The notes under the pieces were generated by a model. That model saw nothing but the letters and a program-made list of their open reading frames with translations, had not been told where the DNA came from and ran no database searches. The position numbers and the translations under genes are program-made. This document shows positions 1 to 10,499 of a DNA stretch of 64,000 bases, piece after piece (position 1 is the first letter of the stretch; the number at the start of each line of letters is the position of its first letter). Origin of the DNA: Cepaea nemoralis (lineage: Eukaryota; Mollusca; Gastropoda; Stylommatophora; Helicidae); the NCBI GenBank assembly GCA_014155875.1, contig JACEFZ010001339.1:95448-159447 (forward strand), read 5' to 3'.

Positions 1-215
1 TTGCCAGTTCCACCACCAAGTTTCAGGTGTATACTGCTCACTTTAGAGTAGTTGCGACTAGAGCAAGAGGACGCCCGAGAAGAAAATGGATTGATGACAT
101 CAAAAATATTGTACAATCAACGGAATGACACTATCCAGTGCCACACATTGGGCGCTTGAACGCCAATTATTTCTCCCCACGACACTTGACAGCAAAAGTG
201 GAAGATGATGATGAC
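1..215 (+). mobile_element. LINE 3' end, family ending in GAT/ATG repeats
   Basis: In one plus frame the segment encodes a basic RARGRPRRKWIDDIKNIVQS motif. This is the typical C-terminal tail of LINE reverse transcriptase proteins that carry a GRPRRRWxDDI block. It is followed by a stop and then gaagatgatgatgacc. The same end recurs at 9600-9885, 34250-34600, 40830-41190 and, reversed, near 54540-54720. It is a 5'-truncated, frameshifted copy. Confidence 0.7.
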
Positions 216-429
216 CAAACGTAATTATTTTCGTATTTGGGAAACCTGACAAAATCCGGATGCTTACTGGATGACCTCGTAGCTCAGGTAATTTTATAGC
301 CTCAAGTGTCGGGCCTCAGATTGTAGTGATTGGTCCATGGGAACTTCCAATCGGACGGAATAGCACTTGTTTACACAGCCAAATGCTGTTATGTCAATGA
401 TTTTACTGCTCATGCTGAGCTTTTGTTGA

Positions 430-725
430 TTTTTGTGTGTGTGGAAGCTCGCTCGCATTGAACTCAAGCGTAGTCCATACACACTACTTCTAGTAGCACT
501 GGACTGACTTTTGCGTGTGGATTAGCTTTCCCTATTACCAGATGTCCCTCGCCATCAGACGAACCCACTCCGACTTAAGAGGTAGTTGTAATTTTCGTTC
601 CCAAGTCAAGGACAAGAAGCCAATATTTTAGTCCAACTTTTCAGTCTAGGAGTTGAACCCCGTACCTCAGCATCAGCACACCGAATGTTTCAGAGCGCTC
701 GTTCTTCATCCCTTCGGCCATGCTA
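430..725 (-). mobile_element. tRNA-derived SINE, family A
   Basis: Read in reverse, the segment begins with a tRNA-like head and carries a degenerate B box (GTTCAACTCC-like) at about 650-665. A unique body follows, containing a run that reads ACTTGGG...GAAAATTACAACTACCTC. It is about 300 bases and matches copies at 46865-47130 and 48355-48645, with fragments at 59440-59580 and perhaps 25540-25620. Confidence 0.65.
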
Positions 726-779
726 ACCTCCTTTTGTTGATTGATAATCAATGAACCATACATTGAACTAACCCAGACG

Positions 780-2110
780 ACACACCAGAAGGAAGGCTAT
801 ATGAACTACCTTAGCAGACATACAAGTAGGGGGCCAGAATGAATTACAACATTCAAGCAGGAAGCCAGTATTAACTACGAATACACGTAGGAAACCTGTA
901 TTAACTATCCCAGACGACATACAAGAAGGAAGTCAGTATGAAATACCAAAGACGACATACAAGTAGGAAGCCAGTATGAAATACCATAGACGACATACAA
1001 GTAGGAAACCAGTATGAAATACCATAGACGACATTCAAGTAGGAAGCCAGAATGAAATACCATAGACGACATACAAGTAGGAAGCCAGTATGAAATACCA
1101 TAGACGACATACAAGTAGGAAGCCAGTATGAAATACCATAGACGACATACAACTAGGAAGTCAGTATGAACTATCCCAGACGAATACATGTTGGGGAAAG
1201 TATGAAATAGCTTAGCAGACATACAAGTAGGAAGCCAGTATGAACTACTCTAGACGACATACAAGAAAGAAGTCAGTATGAACTATCCCAGACGACATAC
1301 ATGTTGGGGAAAGTATGAAATACCCCAGACGACATACAAGTAGGAAGCCAGTATGAACTACTCTAGATGACATACAAGTGGGAAGCCAGTATGAACTATC
1401 CCAGACGACATACATGTTGGGGAAAGTATGAAATACCCCAGACGACATACAAGTAGGAAGCCAGTATGAACTACCCTAGACGACATATAAGTAGGAAGCC
1501 AGTATGCACTACTCTATACGACATACAAGTAGGAAGCCAGTATGAACTACTCTATACGACATACATGTTGGGGAAAGTATGAAATACCTTAGCAGACATA
1601 CAAGTAGGAAACCAGTATGAACTACCCTAGACGACATACAAGTAGGAAGCCAGTATGAACTACGACATACACGTAGGAAGCCAGTAGGAACTACCCTAGA
1701 CGGCATACAAGTAGGAAGCCAGTATGAACTACCCCAGACGACATACAAGAAGAAAGTCAGTATGAACCACCCTAGACGACATACAAGTAGGAAGCCAGTA
1801 TGAACTACCTTAGCAGACATACACGTAGGGGACCAGTATGAACTACCCTAGACGACATACAAGTAGGAAGCCAGTATGAACTACACTAGACGACATACAA
1901 GTTGGCGGAAAGTATGAAAAACCCTAGACGACATTCAAGTAGGAAGCAAGTATGAAATACCTTAGCAGACATACAAGTAGGTAACCTGTATGAACTATCC
2001 CAGACGACATACAAGTAGGAAACCAGTATGAACTATCCTAGATGACATACAAGGAAGCCAGTATGAACTACCCTATATGACATAAAAGTAGGAAGCCACT
2101 AGGAAGTCAG
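780..2110. repeat. 38-bp tandem satellite, about 35 units
   Basis: The unit is roughly agacgacatacaagtagg followed by aagccagtatgaactaccct, 38 bases, repeated with point changes. A second unit type contains catgttggggaaag and recurs near 1190, 1300, 1415 and 1565. Because 38 is not a multiple of 3, all three frames are sampled in turn, and the minus strand stays open for up to 105 codons as a 38-residue periodic peptide. I treat these frames as satellite by-products. Confidence 0.93.
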
Positions 2111-2469
2111 TGTCCATGATGTCAACTTTGTAACAAACAGACGACGTGCTGTAAACACGGATTATGATTATTGCACACCATTTACTGTTACAGTGGAATA
2201 TTCTGGGGATGAACAAACTAATGGCATGAAGGTCCATTAAAGAAAGTCACGGAAGGGAAAATCCTTAGAAACTGATACGGGATCGATCGATGCAAACGTT
2301 TATTGCGTTGGTGTGCAGTATTTACACTAAAGGCATAACACTTTTAGCATTGAAGCAAGCAGCAGAACTCACCACCAAGCTCCAACGACAGCTCATGTGT
2401 TGAACACTCATCTGAAGATCATGATATCTTTTGTATTACAGATGGCTTGAAGCAACACGAATGTCTTAC
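2111..2469. other. Unassigned intronic stretch
   Basis: No repeat copy, splice-flanked open segment or RNA gene was recognised here. It lies directly downstream of the LEDDI exon in the gene's reading direction, so it should be intron. Confidence 0.4.
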
Positions 2470-2581
2470 CTATAAACCCCAAAGTTGAGAATTCAATGGA
2501 GAACCACGGCCAGTAAGTCTTTGCAATAGCCTCTTTCATTGACGTAATGAAACCAGGAACTGCTTTGATGTCGTCTTCAAG
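2470..2581 (-). CDS. MGAT4-like exon with the LEDDI acidic motif
   Basis: A 112-base exon, acceptor TTAATTTCAG and donor ATAG|GTAAGAC, starting in phase 0 and ending one base into a codon. It opens with LEDDI, the EDD acidic motif that serves as the DxD-like metal/UDP-GlcNAc site in GT54. It continues KAVPGFITSMKEAI, then WFSIEFSTLGFIG, another family hallmark (EFSxLGFIGK). The next exon should begin by completing a glycine and then a basic residue; no such exon is visible in bases 1-2469. A tRNA-derived SINE and the LTR element start within 150 bases to the right. Confidence 0.93.
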
Positions 2582-2627
2582 CTGAAATTAATTATTAATA
2601 GATTTGAACTGTTATTCGCAATGACGA

Positions 2628-2725
2628 TGCCGCGGTTGCGTAGTGGTTAATGCACCAGGCTGTTAGGCCAATCATGAGGGTTTAATCCCAGCAGAGGCAG
2701 GATTATTTGTTCCTACCAATAAGGC
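2628..2725 (+). mobile_element. tRNA-derived SINE, family D
   Basis: A tRNA-like head carries an A box (GTTGCGTAGTGGTTAATGC) and a B box (GGGTTTAATCCC), then cagcagaggcaggattatttg. A reverse copy occurs at 55540-55680. The 5' LTR begins immediately at its right edge, so the LTR element inserted into or against this SINE. Confidence 0.65.
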
Positions 2726-3502
2726 TGACATAAGCCTGGGTCATTGACATTGAGTTGAGTGACCGGGCATGAGAAAGAATGGAGATGAAAGTGGGAGACA
2801 GTAAAGTGACTGACCTGGCTATGAGAAAACAGCCAGTCCTGAGAAATAAAATAGTGAGGGTAGAGAAAAACCCCTAGGGTGGATGGGGCGAAAGACAGTT
2901 GAGTGTTGTGTGAAGTAAGGATACTGAAAAGTCAGTAGAGAGAAGAGACCGACTAGCGGGTCAGGATCGTTTGAGGGAGTTGAGTTTGAGATACCGAAGG
3001 AGTCGGTAGTCCACGGAGAACTGTGTTGTGTGATTCTCCGAGCGGTGAAAGACAGGCCTAAAACCCAGAGTGGGTTGGATAGTTGAGCAGTGGCTCCGAC
3101 CCAATGTGGGGGTTGTATTGTGGGAGATCCAGCCGTGGATAGTAGCTGGACTAAATGTCTTGTGAATTTGAGATTCAGCAGGCCGTGAGAAGCCAGTGAT
3201 GTGTGCTGGTTAAATTGTGAGGAGGATATTTATAGTCTATGGATTACATTGTTTCTGGATATATACATATGTTCCGTGAGTCTGTGTTATTTCTGTAATA
3301 AAGGATTATGTGCGCCAACTGAATCTTGTTTAATGACTGGTGAATGTGCACTGCGGGGGTGAGTTATATTGCAAGACAGTTAGATATCTCCATTGACACA
3401 CCAGGAGTATTCGTTACCTAGACAACGACCATCACACGACAATATCATGAACATATCATCGTAAGAACTTCGTGATATTATCATCAAGAACGACGTGTGA
3501 CA
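2726..3502 (+). repeat. 5' LTR
   Basis: 777 bases, TG...CA ended. It contains a TATA-like tatttatag at 3227-3235 and a poly(A) signal AATAAA at 3297-3302. The same motifs are found in the 3' copy. The last 60 bases differ most from the 3' LTR. Confidence 0.92.
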
Positions 3503-3650
3503 TCTGAGGGCTCGTCGCTTAGTAAGGAGTATCTGAGAGCTCGTCCGATCAAGAAACCCATTGCATTATAGACATTGGTGTCATTCTGAGATATTTGTGG
3601 GCTCTTCGCTGAGAGAGGAGTTATTATCTGTGACTTCGTTCCATCAAACT
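3503..3650 (+). repeat. Imperfect repeats of the primer-site region
   Basis: Four related blocks follow each other: ctgagggctcgtcgcttag, ctgagagctcgtccgatcaag, then tttgtgggctcttcgctgag, then ctgtgacttcgttccatcaa. Blocks 1 and 3 resemble each other most, as do 2 and 4, which suggests duplication of a two-block unit. Confidence 0.7.
3504..3521 (+). promoter_or_regulatory. Primer-binding site, tRNA-Pro-like
   Basis: Directly after the LTR the sequence reads TGAGGGCTCGTCG. This differs at one position from the complement of a proline tRNA 3' end (TGGGGGCTCGTCG), the primer used by many gammaretrovirus-like and some gypsy elements. Assignment rests on memory of tRNA-Pro ends. Confidence 0.6.
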
Positions 3651-3969
3651 AGTCAGCGCGCGGGGAAAATACGCGGCAGAAATCACAAGCGAACAGTCAG
3701 TTCACGTCAAGTTCACTACAGGTGAATTGGATACCAACCATATCGCTGAAGCGAGAGGGGGTGTCAGAGATTTAACGCAGCACAGATCAACCGGCAGAGT
3801 CGACTACGGTGACAGGGGTAGTCACTAGTCAAAACAGCACAGAGGAAATGTCGCGTGGACAGTGAGGTGTTTGCAACAAGAGCGGTCAGTCCTAGTGTGT
3901 GTGTGTTTGACAGGACAGGATTGAAGACAGCGAGCAATTTCGTCGCAACATCCTGTGCGTGGTGGGATA

Positions 3970-4028
<59 letters not shown>

Positions 4029-5723
4029 AGGCAACGCACTGTGTTGGTCGCGGGTCGACAAGTGAAGAATTCCACCACAGCTAACAAGGCCGGGTTGAGA
4101 GAGGGTCAGCGCTGTTTACGAGGACAGCTGGAAAAGGGGTATTAACGGTACCCCTACCACAGGTGCGGGGGCAGAAGTGGAAAGTGTTTGTGTATGGCGG
4201 AAAAGTTCCGGGCAGTTTACAGACAGATTAAGTGTGACTTTCCACGAAGTGAAAAAGAGCAGCCGGAGTGGGGCTGAGAAGGTTGTGTGGAAATATTTAC
4301 GGAGGATTTTTCCACTGATTGTGATAAAGATGTACTGATGTACAGACGGAGGTACTGACTGAGGTTGACTGCGAAGGTCAAGGTCAGGGACAGTGGACAT
4401 TTACTAAAAATTTTCCACAGGAGATCTGGATAAACAAGGTGTTTTGAAAGAAAGCCAGATTTTATGTTTCGTCTTTGTTGAACTGTTCTACTATCGTTAT
4501 CATTACTCTGTCATGAGCAATCATTGTTACAACGAAGGATAACATGTCATCACCGCAGGCTGGGTGGCATACAGTTACCGAAAAAGAACTGACTCTACAC
4601 AGTTAAAGCGGCGGACAGTTGAGGTCTTTTTGTGATGAACTTTGGCTTTAAAAGTAAATCTATCACATAATTGATACAACTACGGACTGTGTCGAGACAG
4701 AACAGTTTGGATATCACTATCATCTTCAACTTTTGTCGACAGTTGGAACTTATGATCACCACGTGAATTCAGGAACCACTCAACAAATCAATCAGTCATT
4801 TTGAAATCTAGTGTCGTAGACATTTCCAGCGGATTGCGAATAACTATTAACACGAACAAAATAAGGACTTTTATGAGATTTCACCATTGCATTGTTGTCG
4901 GCGATTTTTTTTTGTTTTCTCTTGCTCTCATCGTCCTAAGTATTGTTGTTGTGCGTTACGTAATTATTTGTATGTGGTCCAGTGGTCGTAATAAGTAGGA
5001 TATTTTTGCATTGTTTCGCGACGTACGGGAGACAAAGCAAAGAGAAATTGTCTAGGTACACATTGTATGTTGTTGAGAGGCAGCTGACGAGTCAGTTTGT
5101 TTTGTGCGGTTGAGCATTGGGTCGTCTCGACTTTATACACGGTGTCCAAGTGTCTATCGTCAGATCTATGTACATTATTCATTTTATATTTGTTCTTTTT
5201 ACTGTTTTCTTCTTTTCGTTATATTTACATATGATATTTGTTGTGGTCGGATATATGTTATTATTGTGATCTTTCGTCATGTCTGCTGTCTAGTGGTCTT
5301 TGTCAGTTTATATTTATATATTACGCGCACTGTGGGTGTCCCTACACAAGCTTGTGGTTGTTACTGTAGTTTATTTCTTTGTGATCACCGTCTCCGTGTA
5401 CTTGGCTTGTGAGTCTAACGTTTTTATAGAAAACACTTAGTGTTATCATCCATTTGTTTGTATATGTATTTATATGTATGTTTAACAATATTTCCAGAAA
5501 TGTTATACAACTATTTGTTATAGATATATGCGGGAGTAGAGGTGATATTTTCCCCTCACTGCCTAGTGCGTGAAGAGTGACTGCTACAGGGTGACATTAT
5601 TAGCACTACGAATTTACGTACACAGGGAGTGGTAGTGTACTTATTGAAGGCACACAAAGACTAGTAGCAGAGTCTTTACATTTATAATTGGCTGACAGAC
5701 AGCAACGTGTCCACAAGTACAAG
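3522..5723 (+). other. Long leader of the LTR element
   Basis: About 2.2 kb between primer site and gag with no convincing gene. It contains a (GT)n run near 3972-4025. Open stretches at 4801-4998 and 5104-5412 are hydrophobic, lack good start codons and show no known motif. Confidence 0.6.
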
Positions 5724-6700
5724 ATGCCTACTTTAATGGACTATATTGAAGCAGGTGAACGAATAGGCCTGAAAGGTAAAGAGTTACAGGAGTATGCCGA
5801 AGCAAAAGAACAAAAACAGACGGAAAGAGAGGAGAGGCATAATGAACGCGAGGCAAAACGTCTACAGGAAGAGAAAGAGATACAAGTAAAACTAGCTGAA
5901 ATGGAAAACAAACGTCTACAGGAAGAGAAAGAGACACAAGTAAAACTAGCTGAAATGGAAAACAAACGTCTACAGGAAGAGAAAGAGACACAAGTAAAAC
6001 TAGCTGAAATGGAAAACAAGCGTCTACAGGAAGAGAAAGTAGACACAAATGAAAATGGAAATTGAGAAAGAGAAGATTAAGATGGAAGCTGAAATTGCAT
6101 CTCAGAAAATTAGAACTATCTTCGAAAGGTCAAAGTGAGGAAAGCAGAAGACCGTCGCAGTCGTCACAGAGATTAAAACTGCCATATTTTACAGACCGGG
6201 ACCAACTTGAAATTATTTGGCCAGGTTCGAGGCATCAGCCAAAGCGTTAGGTATTCCAGAGAAGGAGTATGCGATGCGACTTGGCGAGTTTCTTACGGGT
6301 AAGGCACTAGACACCATGTTCAATTTACCTGTAGAAGAAAGAAACAACTACACTATCTTACGTCAACGTTTGCTGACAAAGTTCCAACTAACTGAACATG
6401 GATATAGAACAAAGTTTAGACAGTTAGTGCCAGAGATTTCACAGACTTTGTTAACACAGTAAAGAACACATTTAACAAATGGATGGAGCTCGCAGAAGTA
6501 GGGAAAGATTTTAATAAATTAGTAGATCTAGTGTTAAGAGACAAGGTATTATCTGCATGCAATTACTAACTTAGTAGCTTTCTTTGAGGAACGTAAGCCA
6601 AAGGACATAGACACAATGTCTCAGTTAGGGCAAAACTACATGACTGCACATCCTAACGTATCTATTGGGAAACTAATGAGTGAGGAAATAGTCTGTGCAG
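5724..6700 (+). pseudogene. gag: gag (matrix/capsid part), frameshifted
   Basis: The likely start is the ATG at 5724 (MPTLMDYIEAGERIGLKGKE), not the in-frame TTG at 5688. A charged coiled coil follows, with three near-identical 19-residue repeats containing KRLQEEKE and VKLAEMEN. The frame breaks near 6060 and again near 6215. Beyond this, 6217-6462 encodes a SCAN-like capsid segment (LGEFLTGKALDTMFNLP, then LLTKFQLTEHGYRTKFR). A third break near 6460 leads to a WMELAEVGKDFNKLVDL segment and further stops. Capsid regions of this kind belong to gypsy/Gmr1-like elements; assignment is from motif memory. Translation as one product is impossible. Confidence 0.82.
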
Positions 6701-6705
6701 CGTAA

Positions 6706-7689
6706 ACTAAACAGGACCAGAATCCAGTCATCAGACTAAGGGCAAAAAGTGTGGATTCAGCACATAAAGGTGAGCAGCAAGAACTTCAAGATAATGGTTT
6801 CCGAGGAAACAATGTTGGTAGAGTAGGACGGTACCCATATAGAAGAGGGAACTTCCAGAGACGTCCAAATTATGCCGGATGTTGGAATTGTGGGAGCTGG
6901 AGACACAAGGCAGCGGAGTGTGACGTGCAGCCAGCCAGTGAGCCAACAAGTAACGCAAGGAAGGAGATCATCTGTTTCAAATGTGGAAAGAAGGGGCATG
7001 TCAGCCATCAATGTAGGATGAGAGAAACAGAGCACTCAAATGCAGCGCAAGTAATTGAGACGCTGAACAATGAAGATTGTAGTGGGTGCAAACCTCTTTT
7101 TGAAAAAGACAGTCAGCCAGTCCTAATATGTGGTCATACAGTGAAAGCAGGATCAGCAGTGCATGAAGGAGGAAGTCTGAAGCTGCATCAGGGATTCGTC
7201 AATGATAGACCAGCGTTAACAATTAGGGATTCCGGATGTACGTCTATCGGAGTGAGGAAAAGTTTAATAGATCCCTCGGATTATACAGGGAAAAAGATTA
7301 GATGCATAACATTCAACGGCACAGTAGAGTTCTACCCATTAGCCATAATAACAGTAAAAACACCATATATCACTGGAAGAGTGACAGCGTGTGTTTTGGA
7401 CTCACCAGTGGCTGATTTGATCATAGGAAATGTTATAGGAGTTAAAGATTGTACAGAAGAGGAAGTAGTTTATTGGGACCAAAAATATAGTGTAAGCAGT
7501 AATGAGGTAGTTACCACAAGAGAACCTAAATTAGAGAGTATAGCTGAGGTAGAAGAGGCACTTGAAGTAGACACAGGAACTCAGGACAAGGATAGTACAG
7601 CTGAGCAGATGAGAATGGATCCCAAATATAGTGCTAGTGGACTCCCAGAGACAAGATACTACTCTGAACAAATGTTCCCAAGGGTGTAG
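6706..7689 (+). pseudogene. Nucleocapsid zinc knuckles and aspartic protease of the LTR element
   Basis: An open stretch of about 325 codons that starts after a stop, without a proper start codon. Two CCHC knuckles are clear: CWNCGSWRHKAAEC and CFKCGKKGHVSHQC. They bind the RNA genome in gag proteins. Further on, the retropepsin core is seen as an RDSGCTSIGV active-site loop (DSG instead of the commoner DTG) and a second DLIIGN flap-side motif. The frame ends at 7689, where pol should continue into reverse transcriptase; it does not. It probably lay in the same or a shifted frame as gag before decay. Confidence 0.85.
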
Positions 7690-8164
7690 GAGAGTAGAAC
7701 ATAGGCAGTCAAAGAAAGGTAGATGGTGCTTCGAGAGGAAGAACAATGTTCTCACTCGCAGCTTTTCAGATAGTAGAACTGCACGTGGGCAAGTAGCAGT
7801 ACCTTTAGCACACAGAGACCGATATACTAGAACAGCTCAGGATAGTGCATGTGCAGGGCACATAGGCATAAGGCGTATGCAGCAGAAAGCAAGGTGCCAG
7901 GTATATGGGCCAAGATTGAATAAAGAGTTCAGACTAAACAGAGACTCAAGTGTAACGGTGCAATATGCAGATAGGAAAGTTGAGTCAGGTCAAAAGAGTG
8001 TTCGCGACATTACTGACCCAGGGCTAGGGATAGCAAACAGATGTTGTAATTGTAGAGGTACCATGAGTCATGGGTACATGAAAGGTAGACACAGCATCGA
8101 CAGGAATCAGAGGAGGGTTAATGCAAGAACAGAACCACCTGATATAGGGTCGGTACACAAATAG
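7690..8164 (+). pseudogene. Remnant of pol, possible integrase zinc-binding segment
   Basis: In one frame a short GHIGIRRMQQKARCQVYGP string resembles the HHCC/H2C2 region at the start of integrases (GHxGxxKTxxRxxxxFYWP). No catalytic DDE core and no YxDD reverse transcriptase motif is present. The region is too decayed for a firm call. Confidence 0.4.
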
Positions 8165-8455
8165 TATTGTGTGGTCGTGAAGTAGTAAGAGACCTGTGGG
8201 TACATAAGTATAATGCTTTCCTATGATGTATTATTATTATGTGATGTATTAGTTCATGCATTGGTACACAAGATAGAAAGTTGTTTGTATTTATGTGTGG
8301 GGAATATGGGAGTGTACTATGAGCATTTGATGTATTATTTAGGGTGGTAGCTAGAAGTGAGGTGGAGCCATACTTAGGGCTACCCAGGCAATATGTCTGG
8401 GTCACATGTTTAGTAAGTTTTAGTCTCCCAATATTTGAAAACGAAGTTTTCTTTT

Positions 8456-8468
8456 AAGAGGGGGGTGA
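8456..8468 (+). promoter_or_regulatory. Polypurine tract
   Basis: AAGAGGGGGGTGA lies immediately before the TGACATAAG start of the 3' LTR, the expected position for the plus-strand primer. Confidence 0.85.
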
Positions 8469-9192
8469 TGACATAAGCCTGGGTCATTGACATTGAGTTG
8501 AGTGACCGGGCATGAGAAAGAATGGAGATGAAAGTGGGAGACAGTAAAGTGACTGACCTGGCTATGAGAAAACAGCCAGTCCTGAGAAATAAAATAGTGA
8601 GGGTAGAGAAAAACCCCTAGGGTGGATGGGGCGAGAGATAGTGTATTTGTGTGTGAAGTCAAGGGACTTCAGGGAGTTGAGTTTGAGATACCGGAGGAGT
8701 CGGTAGTCCACGGAGAACAGTGTTGTGTGATTCTCCGAGCGGTGAAGGCAGTCCTAAAACCCAGAGTGGGTTACATAGAGAGCAGAGGCTCCGACCCAGT
8801 GGGTGGGTTCGTATTGTGGGAGATCCAGCCGTGGATAGTAGTTGGACTAAATGTCTTGTGAATTTGAGATTCAGCAGGCCGTGAGAAGCCAGTGATGTGT
8901 GCTGGTTAAATTGTGAGGAGGATATTTATATTCTATGGATTACATTATTTCTGGATGTATAAACATGTTCCGTCTGTCCGTCTTATTTCTGGAATAAATG
9001 ATTATGTGCGCCAACTCAATCTTGTTTCATGACTGGTGAAGGTGCACTTCTGGGGTGAGTTGGATTAAGAGACAGTTAGATAGCTCAATTGACACACCAT
9101 GAACATCGTTACCTAGACAACGACCATCACACGACAATATCACGCAAAGATCATCAAAAACATTGAACTTATCATGAGAACGACGTGTGACA
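8469..9192 (+). repeat. 3' LTR
   Basis: 724 bases matching the 5' LTR over its length, with AATAAA at 8993-8998. Many point differences and small indels separate it from the 5' copy. Confidence 0.92.
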
Positions 9193-9379
9193 ACGGCTTT
9201 GGGTTTGACTCAGCCTCATAAAAATGGTTACTAAACAATTTTCAGAATCATCTAGGAACTTTTTGGGAAGGAAAGAAACTAGTGACTCCTGCTCATATGT
9301 CATGGCATAGCATATTTAAAGGCCAAGTACTTCACACCCCAGTGGCAGTATCTGTCTTTGTACTTTGGATATGAGAACA

Positions 9380-9600
9380 AATGACGATGATAGTTAATGC
9401 GATTATAATGGTGATGGTAAGGATATTCATAATAACATTACTGATAATATTGAAGATGATACAGTGTGGTGTAATGATTGTGTTAATGATACTTGTAATT
9501 ATGACAATAGTGATTATGACTATAATGATAATAATAACAATGGTGATAATGATGACAGTAAGGGCAACATTAATGACGATAGTTATTTTTCTTATAACGA
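9380..9600. repeat. Diverged GAT/AAT-rich simple sequence
   Basis: Cryptic runs of taatgatgata-type words without strict periodicity. It looks like an aged microsatellite, probably the tail of an older LINE copy. Confidence 0.6.
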
Positions 9601-9880
9601 AATGTCTGCGAGACAGAGTACAAAGTGTCCTTACCAGACAGACAGTGGGATCAACACATCTACTGAAAGGCAGCAGATCAAATGGTTCGGCCATCTCGGT
9701 TGAAAGCAATACGATCAGTTACCAGCACTGGCACTACGTAAAAGAAGATCTGATACGAAGAGCAAGAGGACGCCTGACAAGAAAATTGATTGAAGAAATC
9801 AAAGACATTGTACAGTCACATGGAATGACACTATCCAGTGTCACCCATATTCCTACCCACGACGCTAGACAGTAAAAATG

Positions 9881-9885
<5 letters not shown>
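9600..9885 (+). mobile_element. LINE 3' end, same family as 1-215
   Basis: It encodes QIKWFGHL in one frame and RARGRLTRKLIEEIKDIVQS in another, the C-terminal GHxxRM and GRPRRxWxDDI blocks of a LINE protein. The copy ends cgctagacagtaaaaatgg and runs straight into (AAT)n. Confidence 0.7.
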
Positions 9886-9959
<74 letters not shown>

Positions 9960-9964
9960 AAGAA

Positions 9965-10014
<50 letters not shown>

Positions 10015-10062
10015 GATGATGATGATGATGATGATGATGATAGATGATGATGATGACGACGA
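9883..10062. repeat. Compound (AAT)n(AAG)n(ATG)n microsatellite
   Basis: Three successive trinucleotide tracts begin exactly at the LINE end and stop about 45 bases from the MGAT4-like exon at 10110. Confidence 0.95.
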
Positions 10063-10109
10063 AATGTCACGGTAAACATGTCAATATAATTACTTCTAAT
10101 ATTCCTCAC

Positions 10110-10185
10110 TTGCAAATAATGTTTGCCCCTGCTCCACGAATGCAGCATCAGGAATGCATAGTCCAAGTTTTGTTTGGATCTCCAT
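10110..10185 (-). CDS. MGAT4-like exon, RSKQNLDYAFLM segment
   Basis: A 76-base exon with acceptor TTACATCTGCAG and donor CAA|GTGAGG, giving one leading base and 25 codons in phase 0 at the end. The peptide WRSKQNLDYAFLMLHSW is the most diagnostic string of the gene: (R/F)R(S/T)KQNxDYAFL immediately precedes the acidic metal-binding motif in GT54 enzymes. It ends KHYLQ, so that LEDDI follows in the next exon. GAT/AAG/AAT microsatellites begin only about 45 bases downstream in the intron. Confidence 0.92.
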
Positions 10186-10311
10186 CTGCAGATGTAATAT
10201 TTTACCATATTTAATGCAATATATTTACATTCACATACAGAACATGGTGTATTATACTTAGAACTCCTTCTTTGTTGCCGATGTCTTCAAATGATGTCGG
10301 TATTCACATAA

Positions 10312-10494
10312 TGTTTCTTCTTCCTCCTCTTCCTTCTTATCTTCCCCCTCTTCCTCCTCCTTATCCTCATCCTCTTCCTCCTCCTCACCACCCCTTCTTC
10401 TTCTTCTTCTTCTTCTTCTTCTTCTTCTTCTTCTTCTTCTTCTTCTTCTTCTTCTTCTTCTTCTTCTTCTCCTCCTCCTCCTCCTCCTCCTGCT
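10312..10494. repeat. (TTC)n/(CTC)n tract
   Basis: Pyrimidine-only trinucleotide repeat on the plus strand. It explains the poly-Phe, poly-Ser, poly-Arg and poly-Glu frames that appear here. Confidence 0.95.
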
Positions 10495-10499
10495 TCGTT

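Larger units (their letters stand above)
2726..9192 (+). mobile_element. Ty3/gypsy-like LTR retrotransposon, defective
   Basis: Two long direct repeats (2726-3502 and 8469-9192) bound the element and both run from TGACATAAG to GTGTGACA. Flanking pentamers aaggc (2721-2725) and acggc (9193-9197) look like a target duplication with one mismatch. The internal order is a proline-tRNA-like primer site, a 2.2-kb leader, gag with frameshifts, two CCHC knuckles, an aspartic protease, a short integrase-like remnant, a polypurine tract and the 3' LTR. Reverse transcriptase and RNase H are missing. Differences between the LTRs, including about 50 bases of length, suggest an old insertion. Confidence 0.92.

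Noticed and set aside
901..1820. Several minus-strand frames of 60-105 codons
   Set aside because: They lie wholly inside the 38-bp satellite and follow its period; no conserved domain.
4801..5412. Two hydrophobic open frames in the LTR element leader, as a possible envelope or accessory gene
   Set aside because: Wrong position for env, poor start codons, no signal or family motif; A/T-rich composition explains the hydrophobicity.
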